Shown: positions 27,488 through 36,350 of the stretch, in pieces | How the letters are laid out: each line of letters opens with the position of its first letter | How positions within the stretch are numbered: position 1 is the first letter of the stretch | From: Shewanella eurypsychrophilus | GTDB lineage: Bacteria > Pseudomonadota > Gammaproteobacteria > Enterobacterales > Shewanellaceae | Direction: 5' to 3' | Assembly: GCF_007004545.3 (NCBI RefSeq) | Contig: NZ_CP045503.2 | Span: 5,458,501-5,522,500 of the forward strand | DNA: 64,000 nucleotides | The notes under the pieces: model-generated | Seen by the model: only the letters and a program-made list of their open reading frames with translations | What the model was told of the DNA's origin: nothing | The model's database searches: none | Made by a program: the position numbers and the translations under genes

Positions 27488-29188
27488 ATGATGAACGCTA
27501 AACTTACTTTAGTAGCACTCGCTGTTCTCTCAGCCAATGCTACCGCAGCAAACTTCGCTGTACCGCAAAATATTAATAATGACTATGCCTGTAAGCGTTG
27601 TGTCGCTCCCGAGCACAGCAACACTGTCGGTCTGATGACCGAGCAGCGCACTCACTTAGACAGCCAATACGGCGCCAATGCCGATATTCGTGGTGAAAAC
27701 TACACTATCGATGCTAAAAATGCAGGCGCTGACAATGGTCATCTAAAAGCGGCAGCCAACCTAGGCGATTTCGCCCTGGAGCTGGCTTATGTTAACCGCT
27801 GGAACCTCGACGATAACGACATCGGCGCCGAGCGTCAGCAGTTATCGGCCGCGGCCAAGTATCAGACTCAGCTCGTTACCGCCTTTGTGAAAGCAAGCTC
27901 GGAAGACAAGCAGGGTCAGCGTATTAGTTCAGTCGTTGACCCAAAACCGACTAACTTCCTAGAGACCATCGACCACACCACCCAAGTGATGAACGCCGGT
28001 GTACAACTCCATGGTGACTTTTGGAATGTCGGTCTTGCAGCCGTTAACTCTGACTTTACTGATAACGCCGGTATCGATGCCGATAACAGCGCTCAGCAAG
28101 CCAGTGTTAAAGCCGGCCTGAACTATGGCAAGACGCGCCTAAGTGTCAGCGCTGCTTCGGGCAAGATGATACAAGATGGTCCTATCGAGCAAGAAAACTC
28201 CTTAGTGCCTATCTCAAACTTCGACGGTGAAGTCGAAACGCTCGACTACAGTGCCCGCATTAGCTCTCGCTTTGCAGGCATCAAGGTCGCAGGTTTTTAC
28301 AGCTACAGTGACCGCGATAATGTCAGTGGCTCTTATGAGTTTTTCGAAGCCATCAACACCCCAATCGATAGCAGCAAGACACGTTACGGCGTCGACGCCA
28401 GCTACCGTTTAGGCAGCACTAAGTTCAGCGCTGGTTTCGAGCAAAACGACCGTGTTCGCTCAGACTCAGACCGTGAAGAGACTCAAGAGAGTGAAATCTT
28501 TGGCCGTGTCGACTACCGCTACCAGCAACTTAGCACCCACGTTAAGTTCACCAGCAGCGAACGCACTGGCTCACAGTACCGTATCGGCGACGATATCTTT
28601 CAAAAGTACTACTTAGCCGACCGCGACCGTGTCAGCACACAACTGGGTCTTGGCTATAGCCAAAACAACTACGGCGCCAACCTGAAAGTGGTTTTAGCCA
28701 GTGATGAGTACTCAAACAGCTCGGCGCTGCAAGAGTCTGATGAGATGTCAGTCAACCTCGACGGTTACTACCTTATCAGTAAGCAGATGACCCTGAATGC
28801 CTATGCCGGTACTCAGACCATCGACAGCCTAGAGATACACAACACCACAGTAAGCGATGAGTTCACCTACTTTGGTTTTGGGCTGAATAAGTACCAAATC
28901 AATGAAGATATGGCACTCGGCACCTCCTACACCTTCTCATTTTCGGGCAGTGACACTGCGGTAGATAGCACCGAAATGGGTGACTACTACCAGTACCAAC
29001 ACCTTGCTGAAATCCATATGGATTACCGCATCAATGCGCGTATCTCGACCCGTTTTACTTACAGCTATGAACGTAACTACGACACGAACTACGCCAACCA
29101 ACCGATTGAAGCCATCAATAGTATTGAAGACCTTAATCAAAATTACACCGACCACAAGATCGGTGCATTTTTCACAATAAAGCTGTAA
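27488..29188 (+). CDS. dmsF: Outer-membrane beta-barrel, DmsF/MtrB family (operon 2)
   Basis: A 566-residue MtrB-like porin with CKRC at residues 35-38 and a signal peptide ending near residue 20. It differs from the operon 1 copy by a four-codon gap and few substitutions (for example FAGIKVAG against VAGVKLAG, and SQYRIG against SEYRIG). Close identity stops within a few bases of the stop codon, where the spacer before dmsA becomes unrelated in sequence and length. Confidence 0.92.
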   Translation: MMNAKLTLVALAVLSANATAANFAVPQNINNDYACKRCVAPEHSNTVGLMTEQRTHLDSQYGANADIRGENYTIDAKNAGADNGHLKAAANLGDFALELAYVNRWNLDDNDIGAERQQLSAAAKYQTQLVTAFVKASSEDKQGQRISSVVDPKPTNFLETIDHTTQVMNAGVQLHGDFWNVGLAAVNSDFTDNAGIDADNSAQQASVKAGLNYGKTRLSVSAASGKMIQDGPIEQENSLVPISNFDGEVETLDYSARISSRFAGIKVAGFYSYSDRDNVSGSYEFFEAINTPIDSSKTRYGVDASYRLGSTKFSAGFEQNDRVRSDSDREETQESEIFGRVDYRYQQLSTHVKFTSSERTGSQYRIGDDIFQKYYLADRDRVSTQLGLGYSQNNYGANLKVVLASDEYSNSSALQESDEMSVNLDGYYLISKQMTLNAYAGTQTIDSLEIHNTTVSDEFTYFGFGLNKYQINEDMALGTSYTFSFSGSDTAVDSTEMGDYYQYQHLAEIHMDYRINARISTRFTYSYERNYDTNYANQPIEAINSIEDLNQNYTDHKIGAFFTIKL

Positions 29189-29220
29189 GGGCCGCAAGGT
29201 CATAAACTGAGGTAATAATT

Positions 29221-31671
29221 ATGGAACGTCGCACGTTTCTAAAGTTCTCTGCAGCGGCGGCTGCGGTTGCAACTGTTACTGGCTGTGAAAGCAGCAGTGC
29301 CAGCGATCCTCTGCCGACTCCGAGTGAACCAGTACTCCCTCCAGTTGGAGAAGGTGTTACATGGGGCTCATGTGCCACTAACTGTTGGCAAGCATGTCCA
29401 CTTAAGGTCCACAGTAAAGATGGCGTGATCACGCGCATTGAAACTGAAGGTAAGGCTACCGACGATTGGGATAGTTTCGATCACGAAATTCGCCCCTGCC
29501 CTCGTGGCCGCTCTATGCGTCAGAAGGTCTACAACCACGATCGTCTCAAGTACCCAATGAAGCGCGTAGGACGCCGAGGCTCCGATGAGTTCGTTCGTAT
29601 TAGCTGGGAAGAAGCTGTCTCTAGTGTCGCCGCTGCTATGCAAAAAACATACGCTGAATACGGTAAAAACGCCATATTCATGCCTCTAGGTGGCGGCTCT
29701 CACGATCTAAATACAGGTGTGACGCAATCTAGTGTACGTCTACTAAATATGGCAGGCGGTTGTTTATTCTTCCATAACGATTACTCAGCATCTCAGTACC
29801 GTGAAGGTTCTGCTGGTATGTACGGATATCTAGCCTCTAACGATGGCGATACCGTCGGTTTTTGGAACACAGGCTCTAGCCTACGTAGTCTAGAAAACAG
29901 CGACCTAATGGTGTGTTTTGGGTATAACCCAATGGAAGCACGCTTAGGTGGTGCAGGTTCTGGTTATGAGTATTTGAATGTTAAGAAGAAGAACAACTTC
30001 AAGACATACTATATCGATCCACGCTTTACCGATACTGCAGTCACCGCTACCGATGAATGGGTACCTATCCGTCCAGGTACTGACGCTGCATTATGCGAAG
30101 CGATTGCCTACGTATTGATAGAGGATGGATACGCGAATATCCCATTTCTTGAACAATACACCTATGGATATGATAAGTACGAGGAGTATATCACTGGCGT
30201 AACTGATGGTATCGCTAGGACTCCGGAACGTGCTGAAAGCATCTGCGGTATTCCTGCAGAGAAGATTCGTGAGATTGCACAAGCTATAGGTACTGCATCG
30301 GCTCCTTTCGTGACGCAGGGCTTCGGACCTCAACGTCAAGGTAACGGTGAAAACAACGCACGAGCAGTGATGATGCTACCGATACTCGTCGGTAAGATCA
30401 GTGGCGCAGGAACTAACCATGGCGGTACGCCTGGTAATGATGGTTTATCCCATTACGCCATGATGCCGGCAGATTCGCTCAAAGATCTGATGAACATGAA
30501 AATCATGGACGTTACGATCCCTGCAGCTTCTCACTTAGATGCCATAGAGTTCGGCACTCAGATGAAGCCAAGCACCCATGACGTTCGTTACTCTGATAAA
30601 AGCTTGATGGATGCTGATACTCCGTTAGAGACTAACGTACGTTTCTTGTGGCTAGCATCCTCTAATATGTTGGCTAACCAGAATGGCGATATCAACCGTG
30701 CCGATCGTCTACTTAACGACGAAAGCTTAGTGGATTTTGTGGTTGTCGTTGAGCAGCATATGACAGCATCGGCCAAATATGCAGATATTATCTTGCCGGA
30801 AGTGAGCTGGCTTGAGATGTACGATGTGATCCAAAGCTACAACAAGATGGACTGCGGTTCACTCATGTACGCCTATGGAATCACACCTGCTATTGATCCT
30901 ATGTTCGAATGCAAACCTGCATACGATATCTGCCACATGATCGCCAATGAGTTAGGCATAGGTAGCAAGTTCACCAATGGTGGCATGACCTACTTAGATC
31001 AAGTCCGCAAGGTGTTCGCTGAATTTAAGAAAAGCAATTCATGGATCCAAGGTGACACCTTTGAGGAGTTCGTCAGCTTCGGTCCTCAGCGCCGCCCAGC
31101 TGGAGAGCACCCTAACGTAGGCAAACTTCGCGACTTCGTTACTGATCCAGTGAACAACCCCCTAGGAACTCCTAGCGGCAAGGTCGAGATTTACTCTCAG
31201 TATTTTGAAAGTAAACAGAGCCAAGCCGAAGGTACCGACGAGATCAATCCACTGCCAGTGTACTTTGCTTGCGACGAGTCCTATGAAGATGCTACCGCTT
31301 CTGAGTACCCGTTCCAGTGCATTAACTACCACGGTAAACACAGTGCCCACAGCATTCACGCCAGCACACCTTGGCTCAATGAAGTGCTAGAGCATCACCT
31401 CTGGCTAAACCCAGTAGATGCAGGTGCGATCGGCGTTATCAATGGCCAAAAGGTCATCGTAGAAAGCCGTAGAGGCAAGCTAGAAATAACCGTTCGCGTC
31501 ACTCCTCGTATCGTCCCAGGTGTCGTCGCTATGCCTCAAGGTCAATGGCGCCGTATGAAAGGTGACATCGATGTTGGTGGTTGTGCCAATACCTTGACCG
31601 ATAGTAAGCCTAGCCCGGTTGCTAAGTCATTCCGCTCTAATACTAACCGAGTCAGAGTTTACTCGGCATAG
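29221..31671 (+). CDS. dmsA: DMSO-reductase-type molybdopterin oxidoreductase, catalytic subunit (operon 2)
   Basis: An 816-residue paralogue of the operon 1 enzyme, clearly diverged and 24 residues shorter. The Tat motif is ERRTFLK, with lipobox VTGC (Cys22). The 4Fe-4S cysteines are C51, C55, C59 and C93, and the probable Mo-ligating serine is Ser189 (NDYSAS). The main differences lie in the region around residues 300-340, where operon 1 has GFTADTLPEGAPANGDYYS and this copy has a shorter YGYDKYEEYITG, and near residue 640. Such changes around otherwise fixed cofactor motifs suggest altered substrate preference. GAGG precedes the ATG by about ten bases. Confidence 0.9.
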   Translation: MERRTFLKFSAAAAAVATVTGCESSSASDPLPTPSEPVLPPVGEGVTWGSCATNCWQACPLKVHSKDGVITRIETEGKATDDWDSFDHEIRPCPRGRSMRQKVYNHDRLKYPMKRVGRRGSDEFVRISWEEAVSSVAAAMQKTYAEYGKNAIFMPLGGGSHDLNTGVTQSSVRLLNMAGGCLFFHNDYSASQYREGSAGMYGYLASNDGDTVGFWNTGSSLRSLENSDLMVCFGYNPMEARLGGAGSGYEYLNVKKKNNFKTYYIDPRFTDTAVTATDEWVPIRPGTDAALCEAIAYVLIEDGYANIPFLEQYTYGYDKYEEYITGVTDGIARTPERAESICGIPAEKIREIAQAIGTASAPFVTQGFGPQRQGNGENNARAVMMLPILVGKISGAGTNHGGTPGNDGLSHYAMMPADSLKDLMNMKIMDVTIPAASHLDAIEFGTQMKPSTHDVRYSDKSLMDADTPLETNVRFLWLASSNMLANQNGDINRADRLLNDESLVDFVVVVEQHMTASAKYADIILPEVSWLEMYDVIQSYNKMDCGSLMYAYGITPAIDPMFECKPAYDICHMIANELGIGSKFTNGGMTYLDQVRKVFAEFKKSNSWIQGDTFEEFVSFGPQRRPAGEHPNVGKLRDFVTDPVNNPLGTPSGKVEIYSQYFESKQSQAEGTDEINPLPVYFACDESYEDATASEYPFQCINYHGKHSAHSIHASTPWLNEVLEHHLWLNPVDAGAIGVINGQKVIVESRRGKLEITVRVTPRIVPGVVAMPQGQWRRMKGDIDVGGCANTLTDSKPSPVAKSFRSNTNRVRVYSA

Positions 31672-31680
31672 GAGAAAGAT

Positions 31681-32298
31681 ATGCAATTAGGATTCTATGT
31701 TGATACAGAAATCTGTTCGGGCTGTAAGGCCTGTATGGTCTCCTGTAAAGATAAGAATGACTTGAATGTAGGGCGTAACTTCCGCCGCGTATATGAATAC
31801 GCAGGTGGCAGCTGTACGGATAATGGCAATGGCGTGTTTTCCCAATCCGTATTTGCCTACTACACGTCAATCTCTTGTAACCATTGTGACATCCCAGCTT
31901 GTACCAAGGCCTGTCCGACAGGCGCTATGCATAAGCGCCCTGAAGATGGCTTGGTCATGGTTCATGACGACATCTGTATCGGTTGCTCATCTTGCGCACA
32001 GGCGTGCCCTTATGACGCCCCTCAGCTTGATGAAGCCCGAGGCAAGATGACTAAATGTGACGGTTGTATCGACAGGCTTAACGCTGGCAAACAGCCAATG
32101 TGTGTTGATAGCTGTATTCATCGAGCATTGGACTTCGGTCCTATCGATGAGCTACGTGCTAAGTATGGCGATACGGCAGAAATTGCCCCGTTGCCATCAG
32201 CAAGCATCACCAAACCAAACTTAATTCTTAGAGTACACCCTGACGGTCAACCTGTAGGTTCAGGCGCCGGCTCAGTAGTAAATCCAAATGAGGTATAA
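31681..32298 (+). CDS. dmsB: Four-cluster ferredoxin subunit, DmsB type (operon 2)
   Basis: A 205-residue partner of the operon 2 reductase with the four cysteine groups CSGCKACMVSC, CNHCDIPACTKACP, CIGCSSCAQACP and CDGCIDRL plus CVDSC, for four 4Fe-4S clusters. It starts nine bases after dmsA with an AGGAGA ribosome-binding site. Similarity to the operon 1 copy is high in protein but the codons differ widely, unlike dmsE and dmsF. Confidence 0.93.
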   Translation: MQLGFYVDTEICSGCKACMVSCKDKNDLNVGRNFRRVYEYAGGSCTDNGNGVFSQSVFAYYTSISCNHCDIPACTKACPTGAMHKRPEDGLVMVHDDICIGCSSCAQACPYDAPQLDEARGKMTKCDGCIDRLNAGKQPMCVDSCIHRALDFGPIDELRAKYGDTAEIAPLPSASITKPNLILRVHPDGQPVGSGAGSVVNPNEV

Positions 32299-32299
32299 C

Positions 32300-34408
32300 A
32301 TGAATACTAAACTTTCTCTGGTAGCCATCTTGCTAGCAGGTACTATGGTAACCGGTTGTTCTGACGATGATTCAGAAACCATATATGTCTGTGAAAATGG
32401 CGATACGGTTTCTGCTCCAGAGCAATGCCCAACGACCCCAACGGATCCGACAGATCCTACTGACCCAACAGATCCGGTTGTGCCTCCAGTAGTAGATGGC
32501 CCGTTCGTACATGCTGCTCGTACTATCATCGATGGCGCGTTCTACAGTGCCACTAGCCCTAGCAACGAGTATGACCCGCTACGTGACTGGGAAAATACTA
32601 TGCCTGCAGGATACCAAGAGATGCGTAATGCTTCGTACCCTTGGGGAACCACTGTTTATGATTCAGCAGTCAATGGCGAAGAGTTATGGATGGGTACTAT
32701 CTCGAATGGTTGGTGTGTATGGCCATACCAGAACATAGGTATGCCAATTGAATTGACCACTTACGAGAGTGAGACAACAGGCTGTTCAGTTCCAGGCACT
32801 ACAGGTACTCCATCACAGATCTTCATCTACAACTTCCGCACTGGCGCAAAGGAAGTGATTCATGAAGGCATGCTAACATCAGGCGGTCCTCAGTTTACTG
32901 AAGCGTTCGAACCTATTAACAATACCTATGGCTTCCGCGCTGCAGGAACTGTCGGTGATCTCGTGTTTGTTGCAGGTCACTGGAAAACAACTGAAGATAA
33001 AGGTCGTCTACGTCTATTCGTATTCAATGCTAAAGAACGTTCGTTCGTCGGTTACCGTGATATCGTCGGTGATACCACACGTCGCTTCCGTACTTTAGAG
33101 CATGCTGATGGCACGACTGGTTTCTACACTATCGTAGGTGCAGAAACTGGTATGACTCAAGATGGTAGCGGCCCGACTCAGCTACTTCGTTGGGTGGGTA
33201 CCCAAGAGAAGCCTTTCGCAGGCGGTAACGCTGATTCGGGTTACGGTATGGATCTTGATCCATTAACTACTGTTGGCTGGGATGTTGTCTCGACTCAACT
33301 GGATGATGATACAACTCCGGGTGGCGTACAGTACGGTATGATCGGTGACTGGCGTCAATTCACCCATAGCGATGATACTGAGCGTCTTATCATGTCAGCC
33401 TCGGCACATCCTTTCGTTTACAAGGAAGGCAAGCGTAATGATAAGTACAAAGAGTCAGTAATCCTAATCTCAGATCCTATCCCTGCTGCTGGTTACAGTA
33501 AAACAGAGCAACTAACCTTCCGTGAAGTATTCGGTATGGATCAATACGATCCTGATACTAAAGGTCGCTGGGGAGCTAAATGGGGTACGAGTGCGATTAA
33601 CGACGGTTTCATGTACTTCGGTACTTACCACCAAGGTACAGATGCTGCTTATAAGCACTTCGCTAAGGCAGACCCAGAGCTATTCACTGAGCTAACAGGT
33701 CTTGATCCACACGATTACTCTGTTATTGATGCGAATAAAGAAGCTGGTCATAAAGAATTTATGATTAACGAGTGGCGCGCCACTTCAATCTTCCGTATAG
33801 ACCTTAAAAATATCGATGCTGTAAGCGCTGGCGACACCTCTAAGGTAGAGCTACTTTACGGTTACGAGACTATGCAGGTTAACGATGGTAACGGCTGGAA
33901 GGCTACACCTAACAAACTAGGCCAGAAGCCTATCCATGGTGAAGCTGGTATGGGTAACCCTGGTAACGTGTACTCTTGGACCTCAATTGCAAAAGATGGC
34001 AAGTTATTCTGGGGATTCTTCGATGCATTCTCTGGTCTACATGACCTACTGTTCGATGCATATGCCGGTGAGTACATGTTATTCGACGGTATCGTATTCC
34101 AGAACCCTGAATGGAAGAACCAAATGGCTAACAACCCAGCCATGTGGATGTACGATTACGCTAAAACTGAAATGGATGCTAACGGCCTAGCTGAAGAGTT
34201 TGTTCCAGGTGGCGATCTACTGATGATCGAAGCTGACGGTTCTGCACGTAAGCTTACCACTAGCGGTTTCGGCAACGAATGTTCTAACGGTATCCGTAAC
34301 GTCGTCGATATCGATGACAAGCTGTACTTCGGTACGTCAACTTGGTGTAACCTTGGTCCGACTTCTGGACTCGAGTTCTACCAATATGAGCCTAGCTTAG
34401 ACAAGTAG
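32300..34408 (+). CDS. Large lipoprotein of unknown function in dms operon 2
   Basis: A 702-residue paralogue of 22382-24457. It has a lipoprotein signal (lipobox VTGC), then CENGD...CP and an expanded TDP tandem repeat linker (DPTDPTDPTDPV), against a shorter one in operon 1. The large domain keeps VWPYQNIG, GTVGDLVF, GDTTRRFRTL, KWGTSAI and GNVYSWTSI. Start 32300 is chosen over 32288 because GAGG lies seven bases upstream and the signal peptide begins there; it follows the dmsB stop by one base. Function unknown. Conservation in both operons argues that it is part of the system. Confidence 0.75.
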   Translation: MNTKLSLVAILLAGTMVTGCSDDDSETIYVCENGDTVSAPEQCPTTPTDPTDPTDPTDPVVPPVVDGPFVHAARTIIDGAFYSATSPSNEYDPLRDWENTMPAGYQEMRNASYPWGTTVYDSAVNGEELWMGTISNGWCVWPYQNIGMPIELTTYESETTGCSVPGTTGTPSQIFIYNFRTGAKEVIHEGMLTSGGPQFTEAFEPINNTYGFRAAGTVGDLVFVAGHWKTTEDKGRLRLFVFNAKERSFVGYRDIVGDTTRRFRTLEHADGTTGFYTIVGAETGMTQDGSGPTQLLRWVGTQEKPFAGGNADSGYGMDLDPLTTVGWDVVSTQLDDDTTPGGVQYGMIGDWRQFTHSDDTERLIMSASAHPFVYKEGKRNDKYKESVILISDPIPAAGYSKTEQLTFREVFGMDQYDPDTKGRWGAKWGTSAINDGFMYFGTYHQGTDAAYKHFAKADPELFTELTGLDPHDYSVIDANKEAGHKEFMINEWRATSIFRIDLKNIDAVSAGDTSKVELLYGYETMQVNDGNGWKATPNKLGQKPIHGEAGMGNPGNVYSWTSIAKDGKLFWGFFDAFSGLHDLLFDAYAGEYMLFDGIVFQNPEWKNQMANNPAMWMYDYAKTEMDANGLAEEFVPGGDLLMIEADGSARKLTTSGFGNECSNGIRNVVDIDDKLYFGTSTWCNLGPTSGLEFYQYEPSLDK

Positions 34409-34418
34409 GTATATCATT

Positions 34419-34447
34419 AAGGCGGCCTTCTGGTCGCCTTTCTTTTT
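34419..34447 (+). terminator. Terminator between the lipoprotein and chaperone genes, operon 2
   Basis: AAGGCGGCC-TTCT-GGTCGCCTTTC followed by TTTTT. It sits directly before the TorD-like gene, as in operon 1, although the sequences are different. Confidence 0.8.
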
Positions 34448-34461
34448 GTTTCGGAGTTAAT

Positions 34462-35082
34462 ATGAATAAAGCACTAGCTGAAATTACCCCTACCTTAGCT
34501 GCCAATATGTACCATGACCCGAGCGATGAAACTCTTGAGGTCTATAAAGAGCATGACTTTAACGAGTGTTACCCTCTATTGACAGAGAGCAAGACCCGCA
34601 GCGAAGGTGTTGCATTGGTGAGTAATTACATCACTCAATACACCAGTGAGCAATTGCCAGCACTACTATTAGATTTCAATCAGTTGTTTATTGGTCCAGG
34701 TAAAATGAAGGTACCATTATGGGGTTCATACTACCTGAGTGAAGATAACTTACTGTGTGGGCCAAGTACCCAGAGACTACAAAAACGCATCGATTCACTC
34801 GGCATAGCACTCAGCACAATCGATGGTGACAACCAGCCTACCGATCACATATCACTAGTTCTACAACTAGTGGAGTTTACCCTGCAGGAAGAGAAGAGCT
34901 TAGAGCTAAAAGTTATCGTAGCCGAGCATTTAGCTCCCTGGGCATATCGAGTGGCTGAACTAACAATCGAACACGCTAAAACTGACTTCTACTTAGGCTG
35001 GGGATTATTACTTAAGGATTATCTAGATGTGTTAGTTGAATCCAATGACATCATAGTGAAAGAGCTGAACCTATGGGGGTAG
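34462..35082 (+). CDS. TorD/DmsD-family maturation chaperone (operon 2)
   Basis: A 206-residue helical protein with the ExxHxxPW motif as EHLAPW (in AEHLAPWAYR). FNQLFIGPG matches the FNRLFIGPE segment of the operon 1 chaperone. It probably guards the Tat leader and apo form of the operon 2 reductase. The start has CGGAG eight bases upstream. Much divergence from the other chaperone parallels the divergence of the dmsA pair. Confidence 0.85.
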   Translation: MNKALAEITPTLAANMYHDPSDETLEVYKEHDFNECYPLLTESKTRSEGVALVSNYITQYTSEQLPALLLDFNQLFIGPGKMKVPLWGSYYLSEDNLLCGPSTQRLQKRIDSLGIALSTIDGDNQPTDHISLVLQLVEFTLQEEKSLELKVIVAEHLAPWAYRVAELTIEHAKTDFYLGWGLLLKDYLDVLVESNDIIVKELNLWG

Positions 35083-35231
35083 TAGGGCCTCTGAGACTCC
35101 AATGTTAAATCGGTAGGGTGGCGAGTAACAGAGATAACGTACAGAATATCTTGGTTTATGCTGTTAAGAAGGCTGTAGGAGTGCGCCCACGACCTCACTC
35201 CCCAGTTGAGTCAGCCCCACAAAGTAGGCAA

Positions 35232-35930
35232 CTAGCACGCTATCATGCCCGCTTTCTTATGTCTTCCAATGGCTATTAACGTCTTTTCATAATCGACACT
35301 AGCATGCTCTTCACACCAATTTAATGCCTCTGTCAATTTCAGTAAGTTTTCAAATACTTTTCGCAAGGTATAGTTAATATGCTTACCTGCCGTCATCACG
35401 TTTTGCGGAATGATGACACAGCCTCTTTGATAGGGGAAAACAGAAGCCATTACCTCTTCCATCTCATCTTGAGTTACCTCGATATGGCCTTGCTTAAACG
35501 GTGCTATCCAGAACTCTAAAACAATGCCACGAATTTGAGTCACAATCAGCTCTAGCCTTGCTTGTTGCGCTTCACTGGCAAACATGAAAATGCCAGGGTT
35601 GGCACTGAGTAATGTGGTACCTGAACGATTTTGAGTTTCCATAGAGCCTGCAACTGGTGCCAACAGACTCAAGACTAACTTCTCTCTATCATTAAGGGTT
35701 TCATCGGCCTGAATATCGAGTAGCATCTGTCGAGTTTGACCCGCATCACGAACAAATAGGCTCACCACTACATCTTCTTTTCCTGAGAAGTGATTATATA
35801 GCGTAGCCCTGGATACGCCTGCACGCTTTGCTATCTCAACAAACTTAAAAGACATGGCACCATCTTCTAAAATGAGCTCTTTAGCGATATCCAGTAATAG
35901 TGCTTCACGTGTTGCTTTGCCCATAGCCAT
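35232..35930 (-). CDS. TetR-family transcriptional regulator (copy 3)
   Basis: A 232-residue TetR regulator, the most distant of the three. Its helix-turn-helix is FVEIAKRAGVSRATLYNHFSGKEDVV, and the YPYQRGCVIIPQNVMT segment and GMIAC ending are shared with copy 1. It is divergent from OPT gene 2 with a 420-base gap, repeating the TetR/OPT pairing of 13188-15896. Confidence 0.88.
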   Translation of the reverse strand: MAMGKATREALLLDIAKELILEDGAMSFKFVEIAKRAGVSRATLYNHFSGKEDVVVSLFVRDAGQTRQMLLDIQADETLNDREKLVLSLLAPVAGSMETQNRSGTTLLSANPGIFMFASEAQQARLELIVTQIRGIVLEFWIAPFKQGHIEVTQDEMEEVMASVFPYQRGCVIIPQNVMTAGKHINYTLRKVFENLLKLTEALNWCEEHASVDYEKTLIAIGRHKKAGMIAC

Positions 35931-36350
35931 AAAAATCCCAAACCTTAAACAGATGACTAACGAGAGTCTATTTTAAAAAGAAATTAAAATAATAGTGCAC
36001 TCTATAGCGATTAATTTTAGTGAATAAATAACCGAAAGTTCAAATAAACCTTCCTTTTGTAACCTAAGAATATCAGGCAATCAAAATATTAACCAACGTG
36101 TAAACCCTGACTCGATCACATATAGAAAAAACAGCACGACTTCAGTAGGGAGCCTGACGACTCTTTACATTCAGAGATGGACTCACTACTTATATCAGTT
36201 ACAAAGCATATAGACACCTGCCCACGTATTTTGAGCTAGGGCTCACAAACTAGGACATTGGTTCTATTTAAGCTATTATTAGCAAAATATTGAGATAGAT
36301 TCTGCGATAACACTCCCTGTTTTCTAGTGGTATAACCAGATAATAGACAC
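35931..36350. other. Gene-free region between tetR 3 and OPT gene 2
   Basis: No ORF worth calling. TAGACACCTGCC at 36211 shares ten bases (TAGACACCTG) with the palindromic motif upstream of dms operon 1. No other clear structure was found. Confidence 0.4.
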
